This document shows, one piece after another, positions 57,469-64,000 of a stretch of 64,000 nt of DNA (position 1 is the first letter of the stretch; every line of letters starts with the position of its first letter). The notes under the pieces were generated by a model. It was not told the DNA's origin and made no database searches. It was given only the letters and a program-made list of their open reading frames with translations. The position numbers and the translations under genes were made by a program. Location: contig DAHUZJ010000077.1 in NCBI GenBank assembly GCA_027306585.1, forward strand, positions 37,426 to 101,425, read 5' to 3'. Origin of the DNA: Acidimicrobiaceae bacterium. Lineage in GTDB: Bacteria; Actinomycetota; Acidimicrobiia; Acidimicrobiales; RAAP-2.

Positions 57469-58395
57469 CTACGCCACCGGCACCGGTCCTGGCAGGAGCC
57501 GGCGCTTCGCCTCCTCGTAGAGGTCCACCGGCAGGGGACCCTTCTCCACGATGGCGACGTTGGCGCGCAGGTGGTCGACATTGGACGTCCCCACGATGGC
57601 GCTCGACAGGGCGGGGTGGCTGATGGTGAAGCGCAGCATGAACTCGAGCTGGCTCATGCCGCCCAGCTCCTCTGCGATCCCCGAGCGCTCCCAACGTTGC
57701 CGTCCCTCGCCCGGCGGCATGCCGAGCGGGTCGGGACGCCATCCCTTGTCGTCGGCGGGCGCGCCGCGGGCGGAGCCACCGCGGATGAGCGTCCCGGCGC
57801 CAGCATCGGCGGCTGCCGTGATGTAGTCCTCGTGCTCCCGTTGGATCGCCGAGTACGGGATCTGGAAGACGTCGAAGACGCCCATCGCGAGGTGGTCCGC
57901 GAGGTGCGGCAGCGTCCCGGACATTCCGAGGAACCGGACCTTGCCCTCAGCTTGCAGCTGCTGCATCGCCTCCACCGTGCCGTCGGCTTCCATCTGCGAA
58001 CGGCTGGGCGACATGTGCACCTGCAAGAGGTCCAGCCGGTCGGTCGCAAGCCGGCGCAGGCTCCGCTCGATGCCGCCCCGGATGGTGTCCGGGCGCCAGT
58101 CGTGCTCGTACGGCCCGCTCGCCCCGGCTGTGGGGTCCAGGCTGCAGCCGCACTTCGAGCACAAGAAGATCTCGTCCCGCCGTGACCGCAGCGCCCGCCC
58201 GATCACCTCTTCGCTGGTCCCATAGTCGACCGACGTGTCGACCAGGTTGATCCCTGCGTCGAGCACGGCGTGCAGGAGCCGGGCAGCCTGGTGGTCGTCG
58301 AGGGCCGGCACTCGCGGCGGCCCGCGGAGCTCCATGGCGCCGTAGCCCAGCGTGGCGACGCTGGCACCGGTGCGGCCGAGGGTGCGGGTGATCAT
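57469..58395 (-). CDS. Aldo/keto reductase, B
   Basis: A protein of 308 residues of the aldo-keto reductase fold. INLVDTSVDYGTSEEVIG carries the catalytic Asp and Tyr, and LLQVHMSPSR the His. The usual catalytic Lys region reads FLCSKCG. It belongs to the Fe-S-lacking, YghZ-like branch. It follows the hydrolase gene by 24 nt and is only distantly related to the other AKR of this operon. Confidence 0.91.
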   Translation of the reverse strand: MITRTLGRTGASVATLGYGAMELRGPPRVPALDDHQAARLLHAVLDAGINLVDTSVDYGTSEEVIGRALRSRRDEIFLCSKCGCSLDPTAGASGPYEHDWRPDTIRGGIERSLRRLATDRLDLLQVHMSPSRSQMEADGTVEAMQQLQAEGKVRFLGMSGTLPHLADHLAMGVFDVFQIPYSAIQREHEDYITAAADAGAGTLIRGGSARGAPADDKGWRPDPLGMPPGEGRQRWERSGIAEELGGMSQLEFMLRFTISHPALSSAIVGTSNVDHLRANVAIVEKGPLPVDLYEEAKRRLLPGPVPVA

Positions 58396-58419
58396 GCGAC
58401 CTCGCCGCCGCCCGATGCC

Positions 58420-59352
58420 CTACGCGGCACGGGACTTCAGGTGGCGGTCGAGGAAGGCGACGATGGCGTCGACGGCTTGGACCTGGATCGGGTCGGCGTC
58501 GCCCTCAGCGAGCAGCGGGAAGATGTAGCCGTGGAGCGGGTGGTCCCACGACACCCACTCGCACTCCTTGCCACGCTCCGCCAGGAGGTCGTAGCTCACG
58601 CGGAACACGCCTTGGAGCTCGTCGCGCTCCCGCCCCATGACGAGGATCGGGACATCGATCGGTCCGAAGCGCTCCTCGACCAACGGGCCGTTGACGCGCG
58701 ACCGGACCCATGCGGGATCTTGGAGCTGGAGCTCCTCGATGCTCCGGAGCCCGGTGACCGGGTTCACGGGCGCCACGTCCTCCAGGCGCAAGTCCAAGAA
58801 CTCGTGGTTCGCCGGCTCGCAGGCGACCCCCGCACGCACCGCTCCCTGGTACCGGGACGCCAGCTTGAAGAGCATCTCGCCGGCGTGGCTCACCCCGACG
58901 TGGCCGAGGCGCTCGCCGTCGACCTGCGGGTTGCGGCGCACGTGCTCGAGGATGGCGAGCTCGTCTTCGAACTCGAGCGGCGAGCGGTTCATCACCTCCA
59001 TGCCCTGGCGCCGGTCGACCGAGAGCGGTCCCCCGAGGTTGAAGCCCAGGTCGACCTCCGTGCGGTAGCGACCCCACCCACAGGCGTAGCCAGCCTCGAG
59101 CAGCCGTTCCATGATGTACGGCCGGGCACGCACCCAGGTGCGCAGCCATTCGAGGCCGCCGCCCCCATTGCCGTACGCGAGGAGCACGAAGGGGAACCGT
59201 CCGTCGTCGGCGGGCGTGCGCAGCACGTACGGGGCGTACAGCCCGTCCAGCGTCTCGGCCATGTAGTACGCGGCCGGGCGAGCGGACCCGGCGACGTCCT
59301 CGACCAAGACGGGCTGGTCGGGGGCCCACGCGTTCGGCGCCACGTTGGTCAT
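58420..59352 (-). CDS. Dienelactone-hydrolase/esterase-like alpha/beta hydrolase
   Basis: A protein of 310 residues. The nucleophile elbow is GHVGVSHAGEM, the acid region VMGRERDE and the base DHPLHGYIFP. LLAYGNGGGGLEW is the oxyanion loop. No signal peptide. It sits 33 nt downstream of the acyl-CoA dehydrogenase gene. The substrate is unknown; an ester or lactone is likely. Confidence 0.9.
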   Translation of the reverse strand: MTNVAPNAWAPDQPVLVEDVAGSARPAAYYMAETLDGLYAPYVLRTPADDGRFPFVLLAYGNGGGGLEWLRTWVRARPYIMERLLEAGYACGWGRYRTEVDLGFNLGGPLSVDRRQGMEVMNRSPLEFEDELAILEHVRRNPQVDGERLGHVGVSHAGEMLFKLASRYQGAVRAGVACEPANHEFLDLRLEDVAPVNPVTGLRSIEELQLQDPAWVRSRVNGPLVEERFGPIDVPILVMGRERDELQGVFRVSYDLLAERGKECEWVSWDHPLHGYIFPLLAEGDADPIQVQAVDAIVAFLDRHLKSRAA

Positions 59353-59385
59353 CTGGTCCCGCCCTCCTTTCAGAGCCCGGTCCGG

Positions 59386-60639
59386 CTATTCCGGTCCCGC
59401 GTACGTTCCAGCGGTCGCCGGGAAGAGCTCCTTCACGATCTTGAAGCTCGCCACGTCGCTCGTCGCGTCGACGTGGAGGAACACCGAGGCGTCCCGCAGG
59501 TACTTCTCGACGCCCACCTCGAGCATGGCCCCGTAGCCACCGTGGAGCTCGACGGCGTGCTGGCACACCTGGAGGACCTCCAGGGAGGCGAAGACCTTGA
59601 CCATGTCACAGAGGGCAGCCGCATCGGGCTCGTCGTGGTCCACGGCGAACGCCGCTCGCTGGAGGAGCGCGCTCACCGCCTCGAGCTTCATCGCCATGGC
59701 CGCCAGGCGCACGGCCACGGCCTGGTGCTTGATGATGATCTTGCCGCCCTGGACGCGCTCCTGCACGAAGGTCGACGTGTCGTCGAAGGCGGCGATGCCG
59801 ACGCCGAGGTTCTTGGCCGCCACGATGATCTTGCCCGGGCGGAAGTACATGCGGGCCGTCCGCATCGCGTTGTTGTGCACCAGGAGATGGTCCTCGGGGA
59901 CACGGCAGTCGTCGAAGACGATCTCGCCGTTGTTCATGTACCGGCCGCCGACGGTCTCGTTGCACCGCGTCACCTCCAGGCCGGGCGTGTCCCGGGGAAC
60001 GATGAAGCTGCTCGTTCCGTCGAGGATGCCCGCCGAGGGGTCGGTGTTCGCGTACACGATGTACAGGCTGGCGTCATAGCCGTTGGAGATGAACTGCTTG
60101 CGCCCGTTGATCCGCCAGTACCCGTCCTCGAGGACGGCGCGCGTCTGCATCGCTGCCTCGGGCACGTTGTAGGGGAGCCAGCGGTCCGACGCTCCCCGAG
60201 GTTCGGTGAGGCAGTGCGCCATCAGGTACTGCGGGTCCGTCATGTAGGCAGCGAAGATCTCGTCCTGGAGGTGCTTCGGGGCGAGCTCCCGCAGGAGGAT
60301 GGCGATCTTCCAGTTCTGGACGAGCTTGTCCGCCAGCCCGGTGTCACCGCGGGAGATCTCGGTGGCGATGATCGAGAAGGTCTGGGCCTGGGTGGCCGGG
60401 TCGAGCGAGATCCCGCCGTGCTCCTCGGGGACGCCCAGGGCGCGTATCCCCGCCTTGTCGGCCTCTTCGAGGATCTCGGGTGGCAATCGGTGCGCCGGGT
60501 CGGCGAATGTCCACTCACGTTCGCGGTTGTCCGCGATGAACGGCCGCAGGACGGCGTCGACGTAGCGTTGGCAGGTTTCCCGCATCATGCGCTGCTCGTC
60601 CGAGAGATGCCGGTCGGGAATCTGGCCTACGCGGTCCAT
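59386..60639 (-). CDS. Acyl-CoA dehydrogenase
   Basis: A flavoprotein of 417 residues that desaturates an acyl-CoA or related substrate. FAD and substrate blocks include AHCLTEPRGASD, RKQFISNGYDAS and QHAVELHGGYGAMLEVGVEKY in the C-terminal helical domain, and KLVQNWKIAILLRELAPKHL. I begin at ATG 60639 behind CAGGAGG; the track start adds 27 residues overlapping the upstream promoter zone. It heads the minus-strand operon of region 4. Confidence 0.93.
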   Translation of the reverse strand: MDRVGQIPDRHLSDEQRMMRETCQRYVDAVLRPFIADNREREWTFADPAHRLPPEILEEADKAGIRALGVPEEHGGISLDPATQAQTFSIIATEISRGDTGLADKLVQNWKIAILLRELAPKHLQDEIFAAYMTDPQYLMAHCLTEPRGASDRWLPYNVPEAAMQTRAVLEDGYWRINGRKQFISNGYDASLYIVYANTDPSAGILDGTSSFIVPRDTPGLEVTRCNETVGGRYMNNGEIVFDDCRVPEDHLLVHNNAMRTARMYFRPGKIIVAAKNLGVGIAAFDDTSTFVQERVQGGKIIIKHQAVAVRLAAMAMKLEAVSALLQRAAFAVDHDEPDAAALCDMVKVFASLEVLQVCQHAVELHGGYGAMLEVGVEKYLRDASVFLHVDATSDVASFKIVKELFPATAGTYAGPE

Positions 60640-60775
60640 GGGCCCTCCTGTGATCGTGATGCCAGGCGGCCCGGACGGGAGCGCCACCCGCTCGCCGGCC
60701 CGGCCTCGGTCGCCGTGCACCGCCGCCGGGATGGTACTTCGGCACCTAGGTCGGCGCCATCACTCCTGCGGCGCT

Positions 60776-60808
60776 CGCCTGCAGGCGATCGCCCGCAGGC
60801 GATCGGCC
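60776..60808. repeat. Palindrome and short direct repeats between the acyl-CoA dehydrogenase and LVIVD genes
   Basis: CGCCTGCAGGCG (60776-60787) is a perfect palindrome; GCAGGCGATCG recurs 14 nt later (60781 and 60795). The element lies between two genes on the same strand and could act as terminator or binding site. Nothing more can be claimed. Confidence 0.6.
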
Positions 60809-60866
60809 GGCCACCCTTCGACAAGGCAAGCAGCGGGCCGTTCATCCTCCGCCCGCGGGCTCGCCC

Positions 60867-62081
60867 TCACCAGTCGAAGGCCAGCACGTCGAGGCCTCCT
60901 CCGAACCGCTCCGTCGCGTAGACGATCCCCTCGGCGTCGACGTAGAGATCGTTGACCTGCGCCGCGCCGACCGGCGAGCCGGGTGGTGGCGGGGGCACGT
61001 AGGACGCCACTTCGACCGGCTGGAACGGGTTGCGCACGTCGAAGGCGCGCACGCCGGCGTTGAAGAACGTCCCGAACACGACGTCCTCGCTGCGCCACGA
61101 CCATTCGTGTGGCTCGTTCTCGTGCAGGTTGTGCGCGCCGAAGCGACCGCCTCTGTGGGCGAAGTCGTCGAAGGAGGGCATGGGTGCACTGCTGATGATG
61201 AGGGGAGCCGGCTCGAAGCTCATGTCGGCGAACCACAGGAGCTTGGGGTAGTCCTCGCCGCCGTCCCGGACGCACTCGTCGGTGATGGCGAGCAGCTCCC
61301 GGCCGAAGAGCGGCAGGGCGGTGTGCGTGAAGCCCGGCGTCGGCGGGTGGTGGTCGAGACGCCCGACGAGCGACGGCGCCGACTTGTCGGAGATGTCGAG
61401 GATCACGACGCCGGCGTCGAGGTAACCGACGTAGGCGCGATCCGGGCGTTCCGGGTACACGTTGACGTTGTGGGAGCGGAAGCCCGCGTCGAAGACGGGA
61501 TGCCGCACCGGGGGCGGCACGTCGTCGTCCTCCTGGGTCCCCGGCAGATGCCACGAGCCGACGACCGTCGGGCGGCTGGGGTCGGCCAGGTCCACGATCA
61601 CCGGGAACTGGTCGTCGCGCTGGTCGCGGGGCCGCGAGGTGGGCATCCCGGTGCTGAGGTAGGCGAACCGTCCGTCGACGAAGCCGACCCAGTGGGCCCC
61701 GCGCGACGCGGGTCCCGAGAGGTCGAGCGACGAGATCGAGCGGGGGGCCTCCGGCTCCGAGAGATCGAAGACCTCGATGCCGGCAGGCGTGAGGCCAGTC
61801 TCCGCCACCTGATAGGCGACGATCATGAGATCACCGGCGACGGCCAGCGAGTTGGAGCGGACGCGGTCGTGCGGCAGCTGCGCGTGGTGCACCACGCGCG
61901 GGCTCCGGGGATCGGTCACGTCGACGACGCTGAAGTTGCCCGGCCCCCGCTCGTGGGCGATGTAGAGGTAGCGCCGCCCGCCGCGTTGCAGGAGCGCCGT
62001 CCCCTCGCCACAGCCCAGCCCGCCCAGATCGTCGTGCCCGAGGAGCTGCAGATGGCTGGCCTCGGGTGGGCGCGTGGTCAC
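60867..62081 (-). CDS. LVIVD-repeat beta-propeller-like protein
   Basis: A protein of 404 residues built from about seven repeats with the pattern (I/V)D(L/V)xDP..P, such as VVDVTDPRSPRVV, VFDLSEPEAPRSI and ILDISDKSAPSLVG, typical of LVIVD domains found in surface or exported proteins. No clear signal peptide is seen at the GTG 62081 start; an upstream ATG reading a hydrophobic segment lies in another frame. The function is unknown; such propellers often mediate binding. Confidence 0.85.
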   Translation of the reverse strand: MTTRPPEASHLQLLGHDDLGGLGCGEGTALLQRGGRRYLYIAHERGPGNFSVVDVTDPRSPRVVHHAQLPHDRVRSNSLAVAGDLMIVAYQVAETGLTPAGIEVFDLSEPEAPRSISSLDLSGPASRGAHWVGFVDGRFAYLSTGMPTSRPRDQRDDQFPVIVDLADPSRPTVVGSWHLPGTQEDDDVPPPVRHPVFDAGFRSHNVNVYPERPDRAYVGYLDAGVVILDISDKSAPSLVGRLDHHPPTPGFTHTALPLFGRELLAITDECVRDGGEDYPKLLWFADMSFEPAPLIISSAPMPSFDDFAHRGGRFGAHNLHENEPHEWSWRSEDVVFGTFFNAGVRAFDVRNPFQPVEVASYVPPPPPGSPVGAAQVNDLYVDAEGIVYATERFGGGLDVLAFDW

Positions 62082-62391
62082 CGGCGGCGCGCTCCGACGA
62101 GGGGGGGCGCCAGGATCGGCAGGGCCGCGCGCCGAGCACCTGGCGCGACCAACACTGCAACGACGGTGTGAGTGCGCATCCCGTCATGGTAGATGAGGGC
62201 CCGAAGGGAGACCGAGGATCCTTCGAAGGGCGGGCGATGGGCGCGCGGCGGGCGGCTCGCTGGTGGGGGCGGCGGGCGATGGGCTCGGGCGGCGGGCCTG
62301 GCGAGCCAGGGCCGGCCTCGCTCCGATGGATTACCGTTCGGGTCGACCACACCCCCGAGACGCAGGCCCCGGGGCAGAGGAAGGAGGCGAC
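62082..62391. other. 310-nt divergent intergenic region with GC-rich near-repeats
   Basis: Lies between the LVIVD gene and the quinone-oxidoreductase gene. It holds imperfect repeats of GGCGGGCGATGGGC (62230-62290) and a small hairpin with arms CTGGC/GCCAG. A short minus-strand ORF (62078-62350) is not convincing as a gene. No clear promoter is seen. Confidence 0.5.
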
Positions 62392-63375
62392 ATGCGGGCC
62401 GTCGTCATCGAGGAGTACGGAGGTCCCGAGGTCGTCCGGATCGGCGAGCGCCCCGCCCCCCAGGCCGGGCCGGGGGAGGTCGCCATCGCCGTCCGCTTCG
62501 CGTCGATGAACTACACCGACGTCCGGAACCGGATGGGAGACGGGCTCGGGCGCGTGCCGTTCGTGCCCGGGGTCGAGGTGGCCGGAAGGATCCTCTCCCT
62601 CGGGCCTGGGGTCGAGGGGTTCTCGATCGGCCAGCCCGTCTGCGCGCTCACCCGTGGCAGCGCGCATGCCGAGGTCGCCGTGGCGCCGGCGGCCCTGACC
62701 GTCGCACTGACAGAGGAGCTGGCCTCGCGACCTGAGTCGGGTGCCTTGCTCGTCACGGTGCCGCTCGCGTTGATCCTGCTGCGCGAAGCGGTCCACCTGG
62801 CGCCCGGCGACGTGGTCCTCGTCCACAGCGCGGCCGGCGGGGTGGGGACCGTCCTTGCGCAGGTCGCGGCGATCGACGGGCTGGCGCCGCTGTGGGGCAC
62901 GGTCGGGAGCCCGGGGAAGGCCGACTACGCGGCCGGACACGGGTACGGGCCGCTCTTCTCCTACGACGACTTCCGGGAAGAGATCGTCGCCCGTACCGAG
63001 GGGCGCGGCGTGGACGTCGTCCTCGACCCGATCGGGGGCGCGGTGCGGCGGGATTCGTTCGAGGTGCTCGCACCGTTCGGTCGACTGGTCACCTACAGCA
63101 ACGTCTCCCGCGAGCCTGAGCCGCTTCCCGACGCCGAGTGGCTGCGAGCCCGCTGCCTCGCGTGCGTCGGGATCTCCGTCGGGCAACTGAGCGGCCGGAG
63201 GCCCGAGCTCGTCCGCAAATGGCTCGAGGAGGCCGTGCGCCTGGTACAGCAGGGTGCCCTCGAGGTGGGGGTGACCGACGTGCTGCCCCTCGACGAGGCG
63301 GCTACCGCGCACCGCCTCTACGCCGAGCGCCGGGTCCGTGGCAAGCTGATCCTCGACGTCGCCTCGTCTGGCTGA
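62392..63375 (+). CDS. Zinc-less MDR quinone oxidoreductase-like protein
   Basis: A protein of 327 residues. The N-terminal fold opens MRAVVIEEYGGPEVV, the nucleotide loop is VHSAAGGVGTVLAQVA and the end is RRVRGKLILDV, all typical of NADPH:quinone reductases (QorA group). Zinc ligands are absent. ATG 62392 follows AAGGAGGCGAC. It probably reduces quinones or enones, protecting against reactive intermediates. Confidence 0.93.
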   Translation: MRAVVIEEYGGPEVVRIGERPAPQAGPGEVAIAVRFASMNYTDVRNRMGDGLGRVPFVPGVEVAGRILSLGPGVEGFSIGQPVCALTRGSAHAEVAVAPAALTVALTEELASRPESGALLVTVPLALILLREAVHLAPGDVVLVHSAAGGVGTVLAQVAAIDGLAPLWGTVGSPGKADYAAGHGYGPLFSYDDFREEIVARTEGRGVDVVLDPIGGAVRRDSFEVLAPFGRLVTYSNVSREPEPLPDAEWLRARCLACVGISVGQLSGRRPELVRKWLEEAVRLVQQGALEVGVTDVLPLDEAATAHRLYAERRVRGKLILDVASSG

Positions 63376-63493
63376 CGCACGCCACGAGGCTCAGAGCGAC
63401 GTGGCGATGCGCCTCGTCGTGCAGGTCCCCTGGCCGACGCCTTCGTCGGCGGGCCCGGCGGAAGGCCCGCAACCCGGACGCTCTCGGTCTCGG

Positions 63494-63566
63494 TGGTCGG
63501 GACCGGCGTCGATCCGGTGACCTCGCGCTTTTCAGGCGCGCGCTCTGCCAACTGAGCTACCCGACC
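63494..63566 (-). tRNA. tRNA-Phe (anticodon GAA)
   Basis: Minus-strand acceptor arms GGTCGGG and CCCGACC pair; the anticodon stem CGCGC/GCGCG encloses CTGAAAA with GAA. The D arm (TAGCTCAGTTGG) is standard. CCA is not encoded. Confidence 0.95.
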
Positions 63567-63611
63567 CTGGGGGGCACAAGGCTACCCCGGCACGGAGACC
63601 GAGGAGCCCGG

Positions 63612-63689
63612 TGGCGGACCTGACGGGATTTGAACCCGCGACCTCCGGCTTGACAGGCCGGCGTGCACTCCTGGCTGCACCACAGGTCC
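63612..63689 (-). tRNA. tRNA-Asp (anticodon GTC)
   Basis: Minus-strand acceptor arms GGACCTG and CAGGTCC pair; the anticodon loop CTGTCAA carries GTC; the T arm is CGGGTTCAAATCCCG; CCA is encoded. Confidence 0.95.
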
Positions 63690-63861
63690 CTGGGGTGGTG
63701 GTCGACCCCTGCCGCGTCCTTGTGGACCCGACGCAGGGCCGGACCGCCACTATACGCCAACGGCCCGAGAGCCCGGCGCGGGCCTCGCTGCCCAGGGCCG
63801 CCCCACCTCAGTGGCCAGCGACGGCGGTCCCACGACTCACGGTGACCCGGAAGCTCCCCGC

Positions 63862-64000
63862 TCACGTGGCCGCCATGCCCACCACCGGCCGGTTCAGTGG
63901 CTTGGCGCCCATGGAGCCGTCGAAGGCGGCGTTGCCGAAGGCGAAGATGCCCCCGTCGGACGCCACCTCCCAGTAGCCGCCGCCTGTGGGGGTGGCCGCC
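63862..64000 (-). CDS. 3' end of a secreted protein with [18 protein letters not shown] repeats
   Basis: Forty-five residues are visible: [20 protein letters not shown], then [20 protein letters not shown] and a TGA at 63864. It is the same repeat family as the C-terminus of the CAP protein at 29053. The start lies beyond the right edge. The repeats probably form a beta-propeller-like surface domain. Confidence 0.85.
   Translation of the reverse strand, partial: AATPTGGGYWEVASDGGIFAFGNAAFDGSMGAKPLNRPVVGMAAT

Noticed and set aside
62078-62350. 90-residue minus-strand ORF before the LVIVD gene
   Set aside because: Proline/arginine-rich with no ribosome site of note. The possible 33-residue leader MRTHTVVAVLV... 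overlaps by GTGA but has no further support.

Overview
This is a GC-rich actinobacterial chromosome segment, most likely from the class Acidimicrobiia. The clues are the tandem YWMVGADGGVFAFGDAGF-type secreted repeats (29.9-30.3 kb and again at the right edge), an LAFTG class-E-sortase-type sorting signal, DUF2510/DUF4328, an F420-type LLM enzyme, a MarP-like protease, a fused PcaL and a GH15 trehalase/glucoamylase. No insertion sequence, phage or CRISPR array is visible. The taxonomic call is inference.

Region 1 (0-23.2 kb) is a catabolic island. A minus-strand operon encodes a cupin and a branched-chain-type ABC importer (cupin, binding protein, LivH, LivM, LivG). Opposite it lie a CocE-type hydrolase and a second alpha/beta hydrolase. 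A plus-strand operon then carries a ThDP acetolactate-synthase-like enzyme, a creatininase-family amidohydrolase, a Zn alcohol dehydrogenase, a cupin and a DHDPS-family lyase/aldolase, and ends in the frameshifted stump of a Rieske oxygenase. Next come a hydroxyisobutyrate-dehydrogenase-like gene and two M24 (creatinase-fold) proteins. A minus-strand operon follows: M24 - E1alpha - E1beta - aldehyde dehydrogenase - DHDPS family - LacI regulator. Four promoters in this island share a TTGACA -35 box and a 12-14 bp palindrome around GCAAWCGWTTGC placed at the inferred transcription start. I read this as one local regulon of the LacI protein; the substrate is unknown. Inside the island sits an OsmC-family gene whose catalytic Cys codon is replaced by TGA and is followed, after 11 nt, by a GU-loop hairpin. 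It is a strong selenoprotein candidate.

Region 2 (23.2-31.3 kb) holds housekeeping and surface genes: an orphan OmpR-type regulator, tRNA-Ser(UGA), tadA, tRNA-Ser(CGA), an AT-rich perfect hairpin, a 1201-residue surface adhesin (thioester-type N-terminal domain, eight SpaA/Cna-B-like repeats, LAFTG anchor), a translationally coupled CAP-domain secreted protein, a cold-shock protein and a SHOCT-like small protein.

Region 3 (31.3-48.4 kb) contains a GH15 / glucose dehydrogenase / MBL-hydrolase operon, a bicupin with a GntR regulator, purU, a pstBSCA phosphate-uptake operon with a probable four-unit PHO box, a DUF4328 membrane protein, an LLM oxidoreductase, marP, a pcaB C-terminal remnant fused by position to intact pcaL, a DUF6314 gene and bioY.

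Region 4 (48.4-63.4 kb) is a second catabolic block made of two convergent operons. The plus-strand operon has a three-subunit molybdenum hydroxylase, a DHDPS-family paralogue, a TauD-like dioxygenase and a hydrolase. The minus-strand operon has an acyl-CoA dehydrogenase, a hydrolase, an aldo-keto reductase, an intact Rieske oxygenase, a zinc-ribbon protein and a second aldo-keto reductase. An LVIVD-repeat protein and a quinone-oxidoreductase-like gene follow. The DHDPS and Rieske genes are paralogous to those of region 1, so the two blocks appear related. The window closes with tRNA-Phe, tRNA-Asp and the end of another repeat-containing secreted protein.
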